Assembly (NCBI RefSeq): GCF_000763385.1
Contig: NZ_JQFA01000002.1
Coordinates: forward strand, 1,736,001 to 1,800,000
From: Leptolyngbya sp. KIOST-1
Lineage (GTDB): Bacteria; Cyanobacteriota; Cyanobacteriia; Phormidesmidales; Phormidesmidaceae
Reading direction: 5' to 3'
Length of the DNA: 64,000 nt
The position numbers and the translations under genes were made by a program. This document shows positions 1 to 8,842 of the stretch, in pieces (within the stretch, counting starts at the first letter, position 1; each line of letters starts with the position of its first letter). The notes below the pieces were generated by a model. It was not told the DNA's origin. It worked only from the letters and a program-made list of their open reading frames with translations, and did not search any database.

Positions 1-1053
1 GAGGGAAAAGCGCTTGCCGCTGAGGTGAAAGATGTGGCGCTTGGGGCTTTCGTCAAACCAGAGAATGCCCTTGGCCCGAAACACCGACTCCGGCAGCTGA
101 TTGTCTAAAAAGTGCTGAAACTTGCGAATGGCAAAGGGGCGATCGCTGGCGAAGGACAGCGAGGTAAAGCCGTCGATGGCCAGGTGGTCCGAGGCATAGT
201 GCCCGTGCCCGTGATCATGATCGTGCCCATGATCGTGGTCGTGCTCACAGTGGCCGTGGTCGTGATCGCAGTTGCTGTGGTCGTGGGCCCCGTGGTCATG
301 GCCGTGATGATCGTGGCCGTGATGATCGTGGTCATGATGATCATGGCCATGATCATCGTGGTCGTGGGCGGCCTCGGCGCTGTCACCGCCAAAGTATTTG
401 TCCGACTCAAACAGACCCACGCTGAGGATCAGCGGCAGGGGCACCTCGGATTTGGTGGTGCGTAAAATCCGCGCCCCCTCCTTCACATCGCGAATTTTCA
501 CCTCCAGCAAATCCAGGTCGGCATCGTCCACCAGGTCGGCCTTGTTGAGCAAAATAATGTCGCCGTAGGCGATCTGGTTGTGGGCGGCCTGGCTGTTGAA
601 GAGGTCCAGGCTGTAGTTTTCGGCATCCACCACCGTCACGATCGAGTCCAGCCGGGTCAAATCCCGCAGCTCGGTGCCCAAAAAAGTCAGCGCAATGGGC
701 AGCGGGTCGGCCAAGCCGGTGGTTTCAACCACCAGGTAGTCAATCTTGTCCTGGCGTTCCAGCACCTTGTACACCGCCTCCATCAGGTCATTGTTGATGG
801 TGCAGCAGATGCAGCCGTTGCTGAGTTCGACCATGGTGTCGTCGCTGTTTTCGGTGGCGATCAGCAGGTCGTTGTCAATGCCAATTTCGCCAAACTCATT
901 CACCAGCACGGCGGTTTTAAGCCCTTCCTGGTTGGCCAGAATGTGGTTTAGCAGGGTGGTTTTACCGCTGCCCAAGAAGCCGGTAATGATCGTGACGGGC
1001 AGACCATGTTTGGTGTCATCCATCGACTGGACGGGAGCAGCAGCGGTAGACAT
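1..1053 (-). CDS. COG0523 (CobW-type) GTPase with His-rich metal-binding stretch, 3' end outside window
   Basis: This is a G3E-family P-loop GTPase of the COG0523 metallochaperone group, which delivers Zn, Co or related metals to client proteins. Residues 25-33 form the Walker A (GFLGSGKTT), residues 81-84 form the conserved CICC metal-binding motif, and a NKAD GTP-specificity motif lies near residue 173. The stretch from about 228 to 290 is almost entirely His, Asp and Gly, a typical metal-storage or sensing insert between the GTPase and the C-terminal CobW_C domain. The ATG at 1053 opens the frame, and the gene runs off the left edge of the window without a stop. The long open frames on the opposite strand across the His-rich part are a by-product of its simple codon composition. 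Which metal it handles cannot be told from the sequence; the His-rich insert favours zinc. Confidence 0.9.
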   Translation of the reverse strand, partial: MSTAAAPVQSMDDTKHGLPVTIITGFLGSGKTTLLNHILANQEGLKTAVLVNEFGEIGIDNDLLIATENSDDTMVELSNGCICCTINNDLMEAVYKVLERQDKIDYLVVETTGLADPLPIALTFLGTELRDLTRLDSIVTVVDAENYSLDLFNSQAAHNQIAYGDIILLNKADLVDDADLDLLEVKIRDVKEGARILRTTKSEVPLPLILSVGLFESDKYFGGDSAEAAHDHDDHGHDHHDHDHHGHDHHGHDHGAHDHSNCDHDHGHCEHDHDHGHDHDHGHGHYASDHLAIDGFTSLSFASDRPFAIRKFQHFLDNQLPESVFRAKGILWFDESPKRHIFHLSGKRFSL

Positions 1054-1231
1054 AGGTGCTCTTTGAACGCAAGGACATTTTCCATACTAACGATCAATTG
1101 CAGTCCTGGCGGACCGGGTAGGGATTGTTTAAGGAAGCAACCCAGGGATATCCGCGATCGCCCCGGCCATAGGTCAACCATCTGCCGCTCCGGCCAGTAC
1201 AATTGCATTAACTTGCGCTCAAAAACGGCCT

Positions 1232-1813
1232 ATGCCCCTTCCCTCCGACGATTTGCCCCGCTGCGGCTGGGTCCACGCCGACCCCATCGAAATCGATTAC
1301 CACGACACCGAGTGGGGTGTACCGCTGCACGACGATCGCAAACACTTTGAGTTCATCCTGCTGGATGGGTTTCAGGCCGGGCTGAGCTGGATTACCATTC
1401 TGCGTAAGCGCGAAAACTTCCGCGTCGCCTTCGATGGCTTTGACCCCGAGGCTGTCGCCCGCTACGACGGGGCCAAACACCAGCACCTGCTGCAAAACCC
1501 AGGCATAGTCCGCAATCGGCTCAAGGTTGCCGCCGCCACCCGCAACGCCCAGTCGTTTCTCCAGGTACAGGAGCGCTTCGGCAGCTTCGATCGCTACATC
1601 TGGCAGTTTGTCGAGGGCGAAACCGTGCAAAACCGCTGGTCAACCCTGGCGGAGGTGCCGGTCCGCACCGCTGCCTCAGACGCCATGAGCAAAGACCTGA
1701 AGCAGCGCGGCTTTACCTTTGTCGGCTCCACCATCTGCTATGCCTACATGCAGGCCGCAGGCATGGTCAATGACCACACCCTCGACTGCTTTCGTCATCA
1801 GGAATTGGCCTAG
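1232..1813 (+). CDS. tag: DNA-3-methyladenine glycosylase I
   Basis: Base-excision repair enzyme that removes 3-methyladenine from alkylated DNA. The 193-residue protein matches the HhH-type Tag family along its whole length. The zinc ligands are present: Cys11 and His24 at the N-terminus with the family's 13-residue spacing, and His and Cys of the C-terminal NDHTLDC motif. The QAGLSW and TTICYAYMQA-like blocks are clear. The position equivalent to the catalytic Glu38 of the E. coli enzyme is Asp here (LLDGFQAGLSW). The ATG at 1232 starts just before the zinc-binding N-terminus. The gene is divergent from the COG0523 GTPase and nearly touches the next gene on the opposite strand (27 bp). Confidence 0.93.
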   Translation: MPLPSDDLPRCGWVHADPIEIDYHDTEWGVPLHDDRKHFEFILLDGFQAGLSWITILRKRENFRVAFDGFDPEAVARYDGAKHQHLLQNPGIVRNRLKVAAATRNAQSFLQVQERFGSFDRYIWQFVEGETVQNRWSTLAEVPVRTAASDAMSKDLKQRGFTFVGSTICYAYMQAAGMVNDHTLDCFRHQELA

Positions 1814-1840
1814 CGAGAAGCTGGAGCCTGGCCCTTCTGC

Positions 1841-2149
1841 TCAGTCGGAGGCCTGACCGTTGCGCCGCCCCAGCTCGTACACGCCGCAGCCCATGGCTGA
1901 GATCACGCCCAGGCTCACCGCCCAGCTACCGCCCAGGGACAGGAGCAAGGCGTAGTAGACCAGGCCACCCACCAGCAAAAACGGCACGATGCTGAGCAGC
2001 GATGCCGCTGGAGACCCCGTCCCCAGCCAGCCTTCAAAGGTCGTAATCAGGCGATCGGCCCAGGGGGAGCCGCCCAGGTAGAACGCGATCGCCCACAGGG
2101 CTGTCCCGGCAATGGTCGCGGTGTCGAAGGTAGTGGGCAAAGGCGACAA
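1841..2149 (-). CDS. Small membrane protein, function unknown
   Basis: A 102-residue protein with hydrophobic segments around residues 10-28, 48-70 and 75-92, probably two or three membrane helices, and a short polar tail ending GRRNGQASD. I do not recognise a named family. It follows the Ycf66-family gene on the same strand, with a gap of about 57 bp, and may be co-transcribed with it. Codon use and the single clean frame support it as real. Confidence 0.65.
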   Translation of the reverse strand: MSPLPTTFDTATIAGTALWAIAFYLGGSPWADRLITTFEGWLGTGSPAASLLSIVPFLLVGGLVYYALLLSLGGSWAVSLGVISAMGCGVYELGRRNGQASD

Positions 2150-2205
2150 AGCAATGACCGCAATAAAGCCAACAGATGAATAAAGAGAAGTAAATGGTTG
2201 CGATT

Positions 2206-2940
2206 CTAGAGCTGATCGCGATCGGGGCGGTATTCCCGCGGCGGTGGGCCGGGGTCAAGGCGGTAGCGATCGTTGTACTCGCTGCGGCTCTTGGGCGGAC
2301 GACGACGGCGCACGCGATCGTCGCTGGGGCGGGGGGCATTGCCGTAGTAGGGCGGGCCATCGGGGCCGTCCATGGGACCGTTTAGCGGCGGGCGATCGCC
2401 CATTGGGGGGCGATCGATGGGGCCGTCGTTGGGGCGCATGGGGCGACCGTCGCCATAGACATCGGCGTTGTAGGGCGGGCGACCGCTCGGCTCACCGCGC
2501 CCCTCCAGCATGGGGCGGGGGCGGCTGTAGGGGTCGGCGGGGCCGTAATCGCGGCGGTCGAGTTCAGCCCGCAGGTTGGTGCGGTTGTCTGGCGCGTAGG
2601 CCGGGGCACGACCACCCCGACTAGGGGGGCGATAGCCACCGCCGTAGTCGCCCCCATCGGTCATGGGGCCGGAGCGCAGAGTGACCGGAGTTCTGGAGTT
2701 GATGTTTTGGATCATCAGCGACACCAGCATGCCCACCATCAGCATTTGCTGAAAGGAGGGGATGATGTCCATGGTCAGGTTGCCCAGCAGGAACACCCCT
2801 GACAGCAGAAATAGAATGGCGTAAACCTTATCGGAGTCGCGCTCGTAGCCGGGCTTGAGCCGGTCTAAAAAGAACAGGGCCACAGCGCAGATCACCATAA
2901 AGATGCCCAGCAGCAGGGGGACGGGGGTACCAAAATTCAC
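2206..2940 (-). CDS. ycf66: Ycf66 family protein
   Basis: The first about 85 residues carry three hydrophobic helices in the Ycf66 pattern (starting MNFGTPVPLLLGIFMVICAV). About 155 residues of low-complexity Pro/Arg/Gly/Asp sequence follow, presumably disordered and cytoplasmic. Ycf66 is a thylakoid-associated protein of unknown function found in cyanobacteria and some plastids. Its place next to psbX is the usual one in cyanobacterial genomes, which supports the call. The tail is low in complexity and opens spurious frames on the other strand. Confidence 0.85.
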   Translation of the reverse strand: MNFGTPVPLLLGIFMVICAVALFFLDRLKPGYERDSDKVYAILFLLSGVFLLGNLTMDIIPSFQQMLMVGMLVSLMIQNINSRTPVTLRSGPMTDGGDYGGGYRPPSRGGRAPAYAPDNRTNLRAELDRRDYGPADPYSRPRPMLEGRGEPSGRPPYNADVYGDGRPMRPNDGPIDRPPMGDRPPLNGPMDGPDGPPYYGNAPRPSDDRVRRRRPPKSRSEYNDRYRLDPGPPPREYRPDRDQL

Positions 2941-2999
2941 GGCAAATTCCTCTCAAGACGCCTCTGCCAACCGAACACGTTAATTCTAGCCGACTTAAC

Positions 3000-3030
3000 G
3001 AAAAAATCGGGAACACCGATAGGGTTCCCG
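3000..3030 (-). terminator. Rho-independent terminator after psbX
   Basis: Read on the minus strand, GGGAAC (3029-3024) pairs with GTTCCC (3014-3009) and is followed by a T run at 3006-3001. It lies 58 bp past the psbX stop and before ycf66, so it should end or attenuate the psbX transcript. Confidence 0.75.
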
Positions 3031-3087
3031 ACCGCAAAGCTGACAAGTTGTGCCCCCAGACCTATACCTGGGGGACAACCCCATCCC

Positions 3088-3207
3088 CTACTGGCGCTGG
3101 ATTTTGTCGCGCTGGCTAACAAAAAACAGAAAAGCGCTGGCAGGGATCACGATAATCACGGCTCCAGCCACAAGGCTGAGCAAGAAGTTGGCTAAAGACG
3201 GTGTCAT
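3088..3207 (-). CDS. psbX: Photosystem II protein PsbX
   Basis: A 39-residue single-helix protein starting [15 protein letters not shown] and ending SQRDKIQRQ, which matches cyanobacterial PsbX along its entire length. PsbX is a low-molecular-mass subunit of photosystem II near cytochrome b559 and affects the QB side of the complex. The gene is very short, but the start, the single transmembrane helix, the charged C-terminus and the terminator downstream all agree. It is divergent from yggT and upstream of ycf66, the usual cyanobacterial arrangement. Confidence 0.95.
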   Translation of the reverse strand: MTPSLANFLLSLVAGAVIIVIPASAFLFFVSQRDKIQRQ

Positions 3208-3429
3208 ATGCCCTTGTCCTGAATAGTGATTTAGACAAATTGTTACTGACCATTATTGATCAAGTTATGTCCCCTGCCCATAGCTTCAGAGGCGCGATCG
3301 CACTATATTTGCCCCATTTGCCGTGACCCACTCAACTCCAGATCGGGCTGGGAGCAACCTGGGACGGGAATAGGCGGGGTAACGCTTTAGAATTGTACAT
3401 ATTGCAATGGCGTTTTTTGGAGGGCAACC

Positions 3430-3714
3430 GTGGCCGCAACACAAGTGCTGAACCTGGGCGTAGGTCTGCTGCTGGGGCTGATGACCCTGCTGTTTATTTT
3501 TCGCATTGTGCTCACCTGGTATCCCCAGGCGGACCTCGCCAAGCTGCCCTTTGTCCTGGTCGCCTGGCCCACCGAGCCGTTCCTGGCCCCCATGCGCAAG
3601 CTGGTTCCCCCCATCGGCGGCGTCGATATTGCCCCGGTGATCTGGGTGGGCATTGTCACGCTGCTGCGCGAGATTCTGGTCGGGCAGCAGGGGCTGCTGC
3701 GGATGCTTGGGTAG
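3430..3714 (+). CDS. YggT family (Ycf19-like) membrane protein
   Basis: A 94-residue protein with two hydrophobic helices (about residues 5-28 and 64-84) separated by the family signature WYPQADL..PTEPFLAPMRKLVPPIGGVD. YggT/Ycf19/CCB3 proteins are small membrane proteins linked to cytochrome b6 haem attachment in plastids and to membrane or division functions in bacteria. The start is a GTG at 3430, chosen because a GGAGG ribosome-binding site lies 6-10 bases upstream and the protein then has the usual length. It is convergent with accC. The grouping accC-yggT-psbX-ycf66 recurs in cyanobacteria. Confidence 0.88.
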   Translation: MAATQVLNLGVGLLLGLMTLLFIFRIVLTWYPQADLAKLPFVLVAWPTEPFLAPMRKLVPPIGGVDIAPVIWVGIVTLLREILVGQQGLLRMLG

Positions 3715-3972
3715 ATTCGCCTCCGAGTCTCACAGGCTCCCTGGAGGGTGGGTTTAGGCCCTAGACCAGTTCTGGCTTAGCACTCCGGCTTTTGGCATGG
3801 CCGTAACCCACCACCGCTTTGACAGGGCGAACTCTCATCCGCAACCTGGGCCAGGACAGGCCTGCAAACATTTGCTATTTTCGTGCGCGGTGCGTGACGG
3901 CGGGAGTCAGCTCAGCAATTTACTGTCGAGGAATTTGGCTGCCCAACGCACCCTGCCGTTATTCCCGTTTAG

Positions 3973-5322
3973 CTATTTAATCGCCATCATCTCGACAACA
4001 AAATTGGTGTAGACATCGCCGCTGAGGAAGTTGGCGTTTTCCAGAACCTTCTGGTGAAAGCCAATGGTGGTGGGCAGGCCGGTGATGGCGCACTCGCGCA
4101 GGGCGCGGCGCATGCGGTTGATCGCCGTGGGGCGATCGGGCCCCCAGACAATCAGCTTGCCCACCAGCGAATCGTAGTAGGGCGGAATTTCGTAGTCGGT
4201 GTAGACGTGGGAATCCATCCGCACACCCATGCCGCCGGGGGCCAGGTAGCCGCTGATACGACCGGGGTTGGGGCGAAAGTTGTGGTCAGGGTCTTCGGCG
4301 TTGATGCGGCACTCGATCGCATGGCCGCGAATTTGAATATCTGCCTGGGTGAAGGGCAGCTTTTCCCCCTGGGCAATGCGGAGCTGGGCGGCAATCAGGT
4401 CGATCCCTGTGATCATTTCGGTGACGGGGTGCTCGACCTGAATGCGGGTGTTCATCTCCATAAAGTAAAAGTTGCCCTGGCTATCGACCAGAAACTCCAC
4501 GGTGCCCGCCCCCACGTAGTTGATCGATTGGGCGGCGAGGACGGCAGCGGCCCCCATTTTTTCGCGCTGAGCGGGGGTGAGGCGGGGGCTGGGGGCTTCT
4601 TCCAATAGCTTCTGGTGCCGCCGCTGGATCGAGCAGTCGCGCTCGCCCAGGTGCACCACGTTGCCGTGGCTGTCGGCCAAGATCTGAAACTCGATGTGGC
4701 GGGGGCGATCGATGAATTTTTCCATGTAGACGCCGGGGTTGCCAAAGGCCGCCTGGGCCTCCCCCTGAGCCGCCATGAAGGCTTTGATCAGATCCGCCTC
4801 GCTGTTGACCAGGCGCATGCCCCGGCCGCCGCCGCCTGCGGTGGCTTTGATCATCACCGGGTAGCCAATCTCGCTGGCCACCTTGTAGGCCTCGGCCTCG
4901 TCAGTCAGCAGGCCACCGCTGCCGGGCACCGTGGGCACCCCCACCTTTTGCATGGTCTCCTTAGCGGTCGACTTGTCGCCCATTTTGCGAATGGAGTCGG
5001 GGGACGGGCCGACAAAGACAATCTGGTGGTCGGCGCAGATTTCGGCAAAGCGGGCGTTTTCAGCCAAAAAGCCGTAGCCGGGGTGGATGGCGCTGGCGTT
5101 GCGGGTCAGGGCGGCGGCGATGATGTTGGGAATGTTGAGGTAGCTTTTTTGGCTGGGGGCCTCGCCAATACAGACGGCCTCATCGGCTAGCTGTACATGC
5201 AGGGCGTGGCGATCGACCGTGGAGTGAACCGCAACGGTGGCTATGCCCATTTCTTCACAGGTCCGGAGAATGCGTAGCGCGATTTCTCCCCGGTTGGCAA
5301 TCAAAATCTTGGAAAAGCGCAT
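3973..5322 (-). CDS. accC: Acetyl-CoA carboxylase, biotin carboxylase subunit
   Basis: Catalyses ATP-dependent carboxylation of the biotin carried by AccB, the first step of fatty-acid synthesis. The 449-residue length is standard. The N-terminal motif [20 protein letters not shown], the ATP-grasp glycine-rich loop ([13 protein letters not shown], about residues 156-168), and the [14 protein letters not shown] catalytic block are all intact. The ATG at 5322 is the family start. The other acc subunits are not in this window, as is usual in cyanobacteria, where acc genes are scattered. Confidence 0.97.
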   Translation of the reverse strand: MRFSKILIANRGEIALRILRTCEEMGIATVAVHSTVDRHALHVQLADEAVCIGEAPSQKSYLNIPNIIAAALTRNASAIHPGYGFLAENARFAEICADHQIVFVGPSPDSIRKMGDKSTAKETMQKVGVPTVPGSGGLLTDEAEAYKVASEIGYPVMIKATAGGGGRGMRLVNSEADLIKAFMAAQGEAQAAFGNPGVYMEKFIDRPRHIEFQILADSHGNVVHLGERDCSIQRRHQKLLEEAPSPRLTPAQREKMGAAAVLAAQSINYVGAGTVEFLVDSQGNFYFMEMNTRIQVEHPVTEMITGIDLIAAQLRIAQGEKLPFTQADIQIRGHAIECRINAEDPDHNFRPNPGRISGYLAPGGMGVRMDSHVYTDYEIPPYYDSLVGKLIVWGPDRPTAINRMRRALRECAITGLPTTIGFHQKVLENANFLSGDVYTNFVVEMMAIK

Positions 5323-5596
5323 GTACGTAGGGCAAATAGCGAGAGACCATTGAGTTTTGGCGTTAGCAGCCTAGCTAAGCAATCCCAGCCCACTAGTGCA
5401 ACCGACCACAAACAGCATCATACGATGACGACGGTCGCTGATTCTATCATGGTGTTGGCCCGGAGCCAGCGCGATAAATATTGCTGCCATGTGCTCTTAC
5501 AATGCGGCCATTATGGTTTACTCTTATATATCTGAGCTGGTGCTCGGGAGCCGCTTTCCTCAGGCTGCCCGGTCGATACCGCTCAGAACATCACCA

Positions 5597-5678
5597 GCGG
5601 ATGTGGTGGAATTGGTAGACACGCACGCTTGAGGGGCGTGTGGCTTACGCTGTGCGAGTTCGAGTCTCGCCATCCGCA
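5597..5678 (+). tRNA. tRNA-Leu (GAG)
   Basis: An 82-nt class II tRNA. The acceptor arm GCGGATG (5597-5603) pairs with CATCCGC (5671-5677), followed by discriminator A. The anticodon stem CACGC/GCGTG encloses loop TTGAGGG with anticodon GAG at 5631-5633, and a long variable arm and a T arm (GCGAGTTCGAGTCTCGC region) follow. CCA is not encoded. It reads CUC and CUU leucine codons. Confidence 0.95.
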
Positions 5679-5686
5679 TGAAAATC

Positions 5687-5711
5687 AGGCCCACCTTTAG
5701 CAGGTGGGCCT
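5687..5711 (+). terminator. Hairpin directly after tRNA-Leu
   Basis: A perfect 10-bp inverted repeat, AGGCCCACCT and AGGTGGGCCT around a 5-base loop, begins 9 bases after the tRNA. No good T tract follows, so it may stop transcription only weakly or serve as a 3' processing barrier. A stronger candidate lies at 5741-5790. Confidence 0.45.
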
Positions 5712-5720
5712 AATGCTTTG

Positions 5721-5790
5721 GGCGTTGCTGAATTGAGGCTTCCCGCAGGGGCAAGTGGCCGTTTGCCCCTGCGGGAGGCGCTGATTTTTT
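5721..5790. repeat. Copy 1 of the GGCGTTGCTGAA hairpin element; also terminator-like
   Basis: Begins GGCGTTGCTGAATTGA, the same end as the complete element at 49744-49844. It contains a 14-bp perfect stem (5741-5754 with 5763-5776) built on the shared core GGGGCAA...TTGCCCC. Six T residues at 5785-5790 follow the stem, so on the plus strand it can act as a Rho-independent terminator for tRNA-Leu. The right end of the full element is not seen here. Confidence 0.6.
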
Positions 5791-5816
5791 GATGTGCACC
5801 TTTGTTTAGCCGCCTG

Positions 5817-6371
5817 CTAGTCCACCTTTTGTTCGACCCCAAACCCAACCAGCACCAGGGTGTCCAGTGCCTCTCCCTCGGCGGGGCGCTGGTAGTTGAG
5901 AATGCGGCGAATGCGCATGTTGGGGTTGATCAGCAAAATGGAGTCAACCGAAATGACCTTTGTGTAGGGGGTCGTCATGAGCAGTTCACGGTTGCTCTGG
6001 TCGTAGGTGAAGCTGGACACAATCGGGCGGTCCTCTTCGTAGGCGCGATCGCGCAGGTAGTCGCCACTCAGCACCGTCCCTTCCTGCTGCTTGGGCACAA
6101 ACAGCGCCCGCAGCTCCTGGGAGACTTCTTCACCCCGGTCCGAGACCGTGTGAAAGGCGAGCTGAAAGCCGGGCAACTGGTCAATGTTTTCAACCGGGTC
6201 GTAGCCGTTGTCGGCCAGCACCTTGCGCCGCAGCTCGGGGGTGATGGGATCGACCCGAAAGTCGGTGTGCGATCGCTCAATCTCCTGCTGAGCGATGTAG
6301 TGGTAGGTGCGCTCAATCGACCACTGCCCCATGCAGCAGTCAAAAAAGTAGGTGATGTCGGCCAAATCCAT
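5817..6371 (-). CDS. Phycobiliprotein lyase, CpcS/CpeS family
   Basis: A 184-residue lipocalin-like protein (starting MDLADITYFFDCCMGQWSIE) of the CpcS/CpeS group, which attach phycocyanobilin or related bilins to cysteines of phycobiliproteins. The GQWxxxRTYHY block near residues 15-24 and the RSHTDFRV segment fit the family. The frame is open 32 codons further upstream, but the ATG at 6371 gives the family N-terminus, so I chose it. It is divergent from a second member of the same family, with about 280 bp between. Whether the pair acts as a heterodimer like CpcS/CpcU cannot be told from sequence. The exact subclass is uncertain. Confidence 0.8.
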   Translation of the reverse strand: MDLADITYFFDCCMGQWSIERTYHYIAQQEIERSHTDFRVDPITPELRRKVLADNGYDPVENIDQLPGFQLAFHTVSDRGEEVSQELRALFVPKQQEGTVLSGDYLRDRAYEEDRPIVSSFTYDQSNRELLMTTPYTKVISVDSILLINPNMRIRRILNYQRPAEGEALDTLVLVGFGVEQKVD

Positions 6372-6650
6372 CGTGTTAGCCCCAGGGAAGCTCGCTTTTA
6401 ATACGGTACCAGGGTTTGAGAAGGGCCTGACCAGATGTCGCAGCGATCGCCCCCGTTGAGTATTCATGCTTACAGAATCTTGCAGCCAACCGCGTAGGAT
6501 AGGCGGCAGCCAAACTGAAATGACCCGCGCGGGCGTTGCCGCAGCCCGGCCAGCCGACTATGATGTAGAAACTCAAAATTAAGAAATCTAACAAATTCAA
6601 ATCTTGAGTTGACTTTGACTACCCCATGCCCATTGCCTGGATGAGTGACT

Positions 6651-7187
6651 ATGCCTTTTTCCGCCGATACCGCCCGCATTTTAGCTGAACCTCTGGTCCA
6701 GGCCTTCTTTCGAGACACCGCCGGAGACTGGCGATCGGAGCGTCGCTACTACACGCTCAAGAGCGGCGAAACCCAGGAGGTCGTCAGCCAGATCTCCATT
6801 CAGTTTCTGGAGACGGGGGCTCCTCAGCTACTAGACCTGGCCCAGATGCACCAGCTGGACCCCGCCAAGCCGCTGATCTGCGGCACCACTGTCACCTGGG
6901 AGAGCGACTACGTGGGTACGGGCAAAAAGCCCGTCAAGGGCAGCACCATCTTTGGGGTACGGGGGCAGATTCTGTACCGCGATCGCGGCTTTGCCACATC
7001 CAAGCCCGTCACCGCCCAGTACCACTTCAACGACAACCGCACCCTGGTGCTCAAAACCCAGTACAACGACTCCAGCTTTGAGGAAGAGCTGCGGCTGATT
7101 GGCCAGCGCTACCGCACCCGTCAGACCGTCATCTCCCGCGCCGGGGAAGAGATCATGATCGGTCAGTACCTAGAAACTCGGGTCTAA
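6651..7187 (+). CDS. Phycobiliprotein lyase, CpcS/CpeS family (second copy)
   Basis: A 178-residue CpcS/CpeS-family protein: the DTAGDWRSERRYYTLKSGE segment near the N-terminus matches the conserved GxWxSxRxxY motif, and the C-terminal TRQTVISRAGEEIMIGQYLE segment matches the closing beta strands. An ATG at 6651 and a GTG two codons earlier (6645) are both possible starts; ATG is preferred. It is divergent from the lyase-like gene at 5817-6371, suggesting a shared control region. Bilin and site specificity are not deducible. Confidence 0.8.
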   Translation: MPFSADTARILAEPLVQAFFRDTAGDWRSERRYYTLKSGETQEVVSQISIQFLETGAPQLLDLAQMHQLDPAKPLICGTTVTWESDYVGTGKKPVKGSTIFGVRGQILYRDRGFATSKPVTAQYHFNDNRTLVLKTQYNDSSFEEELRLIGQRYRTRQTVISRAGEEIMIGQYLETRV

Positions 7188-7232
7188 CCCGCCCAATCTA
7201 GCGTGATCGAGGACTCGGGTTTCTGGGCAGCC

Positions 7233-7259
7233 GCTGTAGGGTGGGCACTGCCCACCATT
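7233..7259. repeat. Palindromic repeat GGGTGGGC-act-GCCCACC, copy A
   Basis: GCTGTAGGGTGGGCACTG continues into CCCACCATT, making a GGTGGGC/GCCCACC hairpin. The identical 27 bases recur at 46609-46635. Both copies lie between convergent genes. Confidence 0.7.
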
Positions 7260-7343
7260 TGGGAAATTGTTTTTCAGAAGCACGCCTAACCCTAGACCGC
7301 TCACCGCTCACCGTAGACCGCTAGCGATAGAACGCCAACCGCC

Positions 7344-8351
7344 CTACTGCCGCGCTTCCAGTACCACCGGGCTCACCAGCCCCCAGTGGGGGGTGCCTAT
7401 TCCGGTGGTCAGGCTGACCCAGCCCAGGCCCTGGCTGGTGCCGGCCCAGATCTTGTTGCCGGTGTTGGGCGAAAGGGCCAGAATTTGCCCCGAGGGCAGC
7501 GAAGGCACCTGACCCAGCAGTTCGCCGCTGTCGGCTTTGAGCTTGAACAGGCCGCTGGTGGTACCGGCCCAGACGTTGCCGGTGCGGTCAAACGCGACGG
7601 TTTGCACGTTGCGGCCCCGCATGACCGTGACCGATCGCACCAGTTCGGACCGCACCGGGTCTACCACCAGCAGACTGCTGGCGGTTCCCACCCAGAGGTT
7701 GCCCTCGGGGCCCAGGGTGAGCGACTGCACTGCGCCGCCCGGCAGATTGCCCACCTCGCGGACAGGAAAGGCGCTGGCGGTGTTGATCTGCACCAGGCCG
7801 CTGAGAGTGCCGACCCAGAGGTTGTTATTGCCATCGAGGGCGAGGGCGTTGGCGCTGACGCCGGGGAGCCGCTGTACGGTGGTCATCAGCAGGCCGCGAT
7901 CGGGGCTGATCATGACCAGGCCGCGATCGGTGCCGGCCCAGAGGAAGCCGCGACTGTCAATTAATAGCGACAGCACCCGGTTGGAGGGCAGCGTGAAATT
8001 TTGGGCGGTGATGGCGTTGGTGCGGGGGTCAACCCGCACCAGCCCGTCGAAAGTGCCCACCCAGATCCGCCCTACCCGATCCTGGGCCAGGGCTTCCAGG
8101 GTGCGGCTCGGCATTCTGACCCGCTGTAGAATCCGCCCCGTTTCGGGGTTGATGCGGGAAAGCCCTGCCCAGGACCCCACCCACAGGTCGCCGGTAAAGT
8201 CTGGTTGAAGAGCGGTAACGCGGTAGTCGCTGGCGATCGGGGCCTGGGCCAGTGCGGCGGGGAGGGGGAGGGGCGTCGGGTGAAGCGTTGACGGAAGCGC
8301 GTACGTCCCGGAGGACAGGGTCAACGACGAAAGAACCAGCAGGCTTAACAT
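7344..8351 (-). CDS. Secreted beta-propeller repeat protein
   Basis: A 335-residue protein with an N-terminal signal peptide (hydrophobic residues 1-20 and a probable cleavage near ALAQA). About seven repeats follow of the two-component regulator propeller type, each close to LWVGTxxGLxxINPxTG. Examples are DLWVGSWAGLSRINPETG, RIWVGTFDGLVRVDPRT and NVWAGTTSGLFKLKADSG. Such propellers usually act as extracytoplasmic binding modules. Here no kinase is fused or adjacent, so the role is unknown. The ATG at 8351 gives the signal peptide. The gene is divergent from rbcL across a 491-bp regulatory region. Confidence 0.8.
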   Translation of the reverse strand: MLSLLVLSSLTLSSGTYALPSTLHPTPLPLPAALAQAPIASDYRVTALQPDFTGDLWVGSWAGLSRINPETGRILQRVRMPSRTLEALAQDRVGRIWVGTFDGLVRVDPRTNAITAQNFTLPSNRVLSLLIDSRGFLWAGTDRGLVMISPDRGLLMTTVQRLPGVSANALALDGNNNLWVGTLSGLVQINTASAFPVREVGNLPGGAVQSLTLGPEGNLWVGTASSLLVVDPVRSELVRSVTVMRGRNVQTVAFDRTGNVWAGTTSGLFKLKADSGELLGQVPSLPSGQILALSPNTGNKIWAGTSQGLGWVSLTTGIGTPHWGLVSPVVLEARQ

Positions 8352-8842
8352 AATCTTTCCCCACGGTTTACGGTGGCTGCAGCGGCCCCGAATGACTTGC
8401 CCTCAAAAGCGTTACGGCGCTTCCGAGCGTCTCAAGCGTTACAGTATATCGACAATTTCAGCGGTTGGAGCCTCCGCCCCAAGTTTGTTGACCAGCATCC
8501 TTGGGGCGCTATGGACGGACTGCTTTAGAGAACTTGAGAAACCCTCACCTTGGTTCACCTTGATTTATAACTTTTAGTTATGAATGTATACAGATCTTCC
8601 AAAATTAAACTTATCCAATCGCTGATAGTATGCTAAAGCATAAGGTAATGAAGGATACCTAAAGCGCTTGCAAAACAGCTGTTTTGGGAGTTGCACGGGT
8701 AGTTCCTATCATCTCAATTTGGCGTGGACTGACCGGGGCTTAGGCTGGGCATGGGCTTCCTTCATTTAAGGGAGCTTATTTGTGTGCGGCTGGGCTACAG
8801 GGGTTCGCTTGAGGGATTTCTTAGATTCACAGGAAGGGAGAC
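8352..8842. promoter_or_regulatory. rbcL upstream region with three dyad sites
   Basis: A 491-bp stretch without a credible gene. It holds three dyads. ATAACTTTTAGTTAT (8567-8581) fits the T-N11-A pattern of LysR-type regulators such as RbcR/CmpR. TATGCTAAAGCATA lies at 8629-8642 and the perfect AAAACAGCTGTTTT at 8672-8685. The rbcL ribosome-binding site AGGAAGGGAG lies just before the ATG at 8843. Which sites control rbcL is inference. Confidence 0.5.

Noticed and set aside
112..465. Open plus-strand frame opposite the His-rich GTPase region
   Set aside because: It is a low-complexity Val/Met/Ile translation of the complement of His/Asp codons; the minus strand encodes a clear GTPase.
3797..4012. 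71-codon plus-strand frame overlapping accC 3' end
   Set aside because: No family resemblance, overlaps accC, poor start context.
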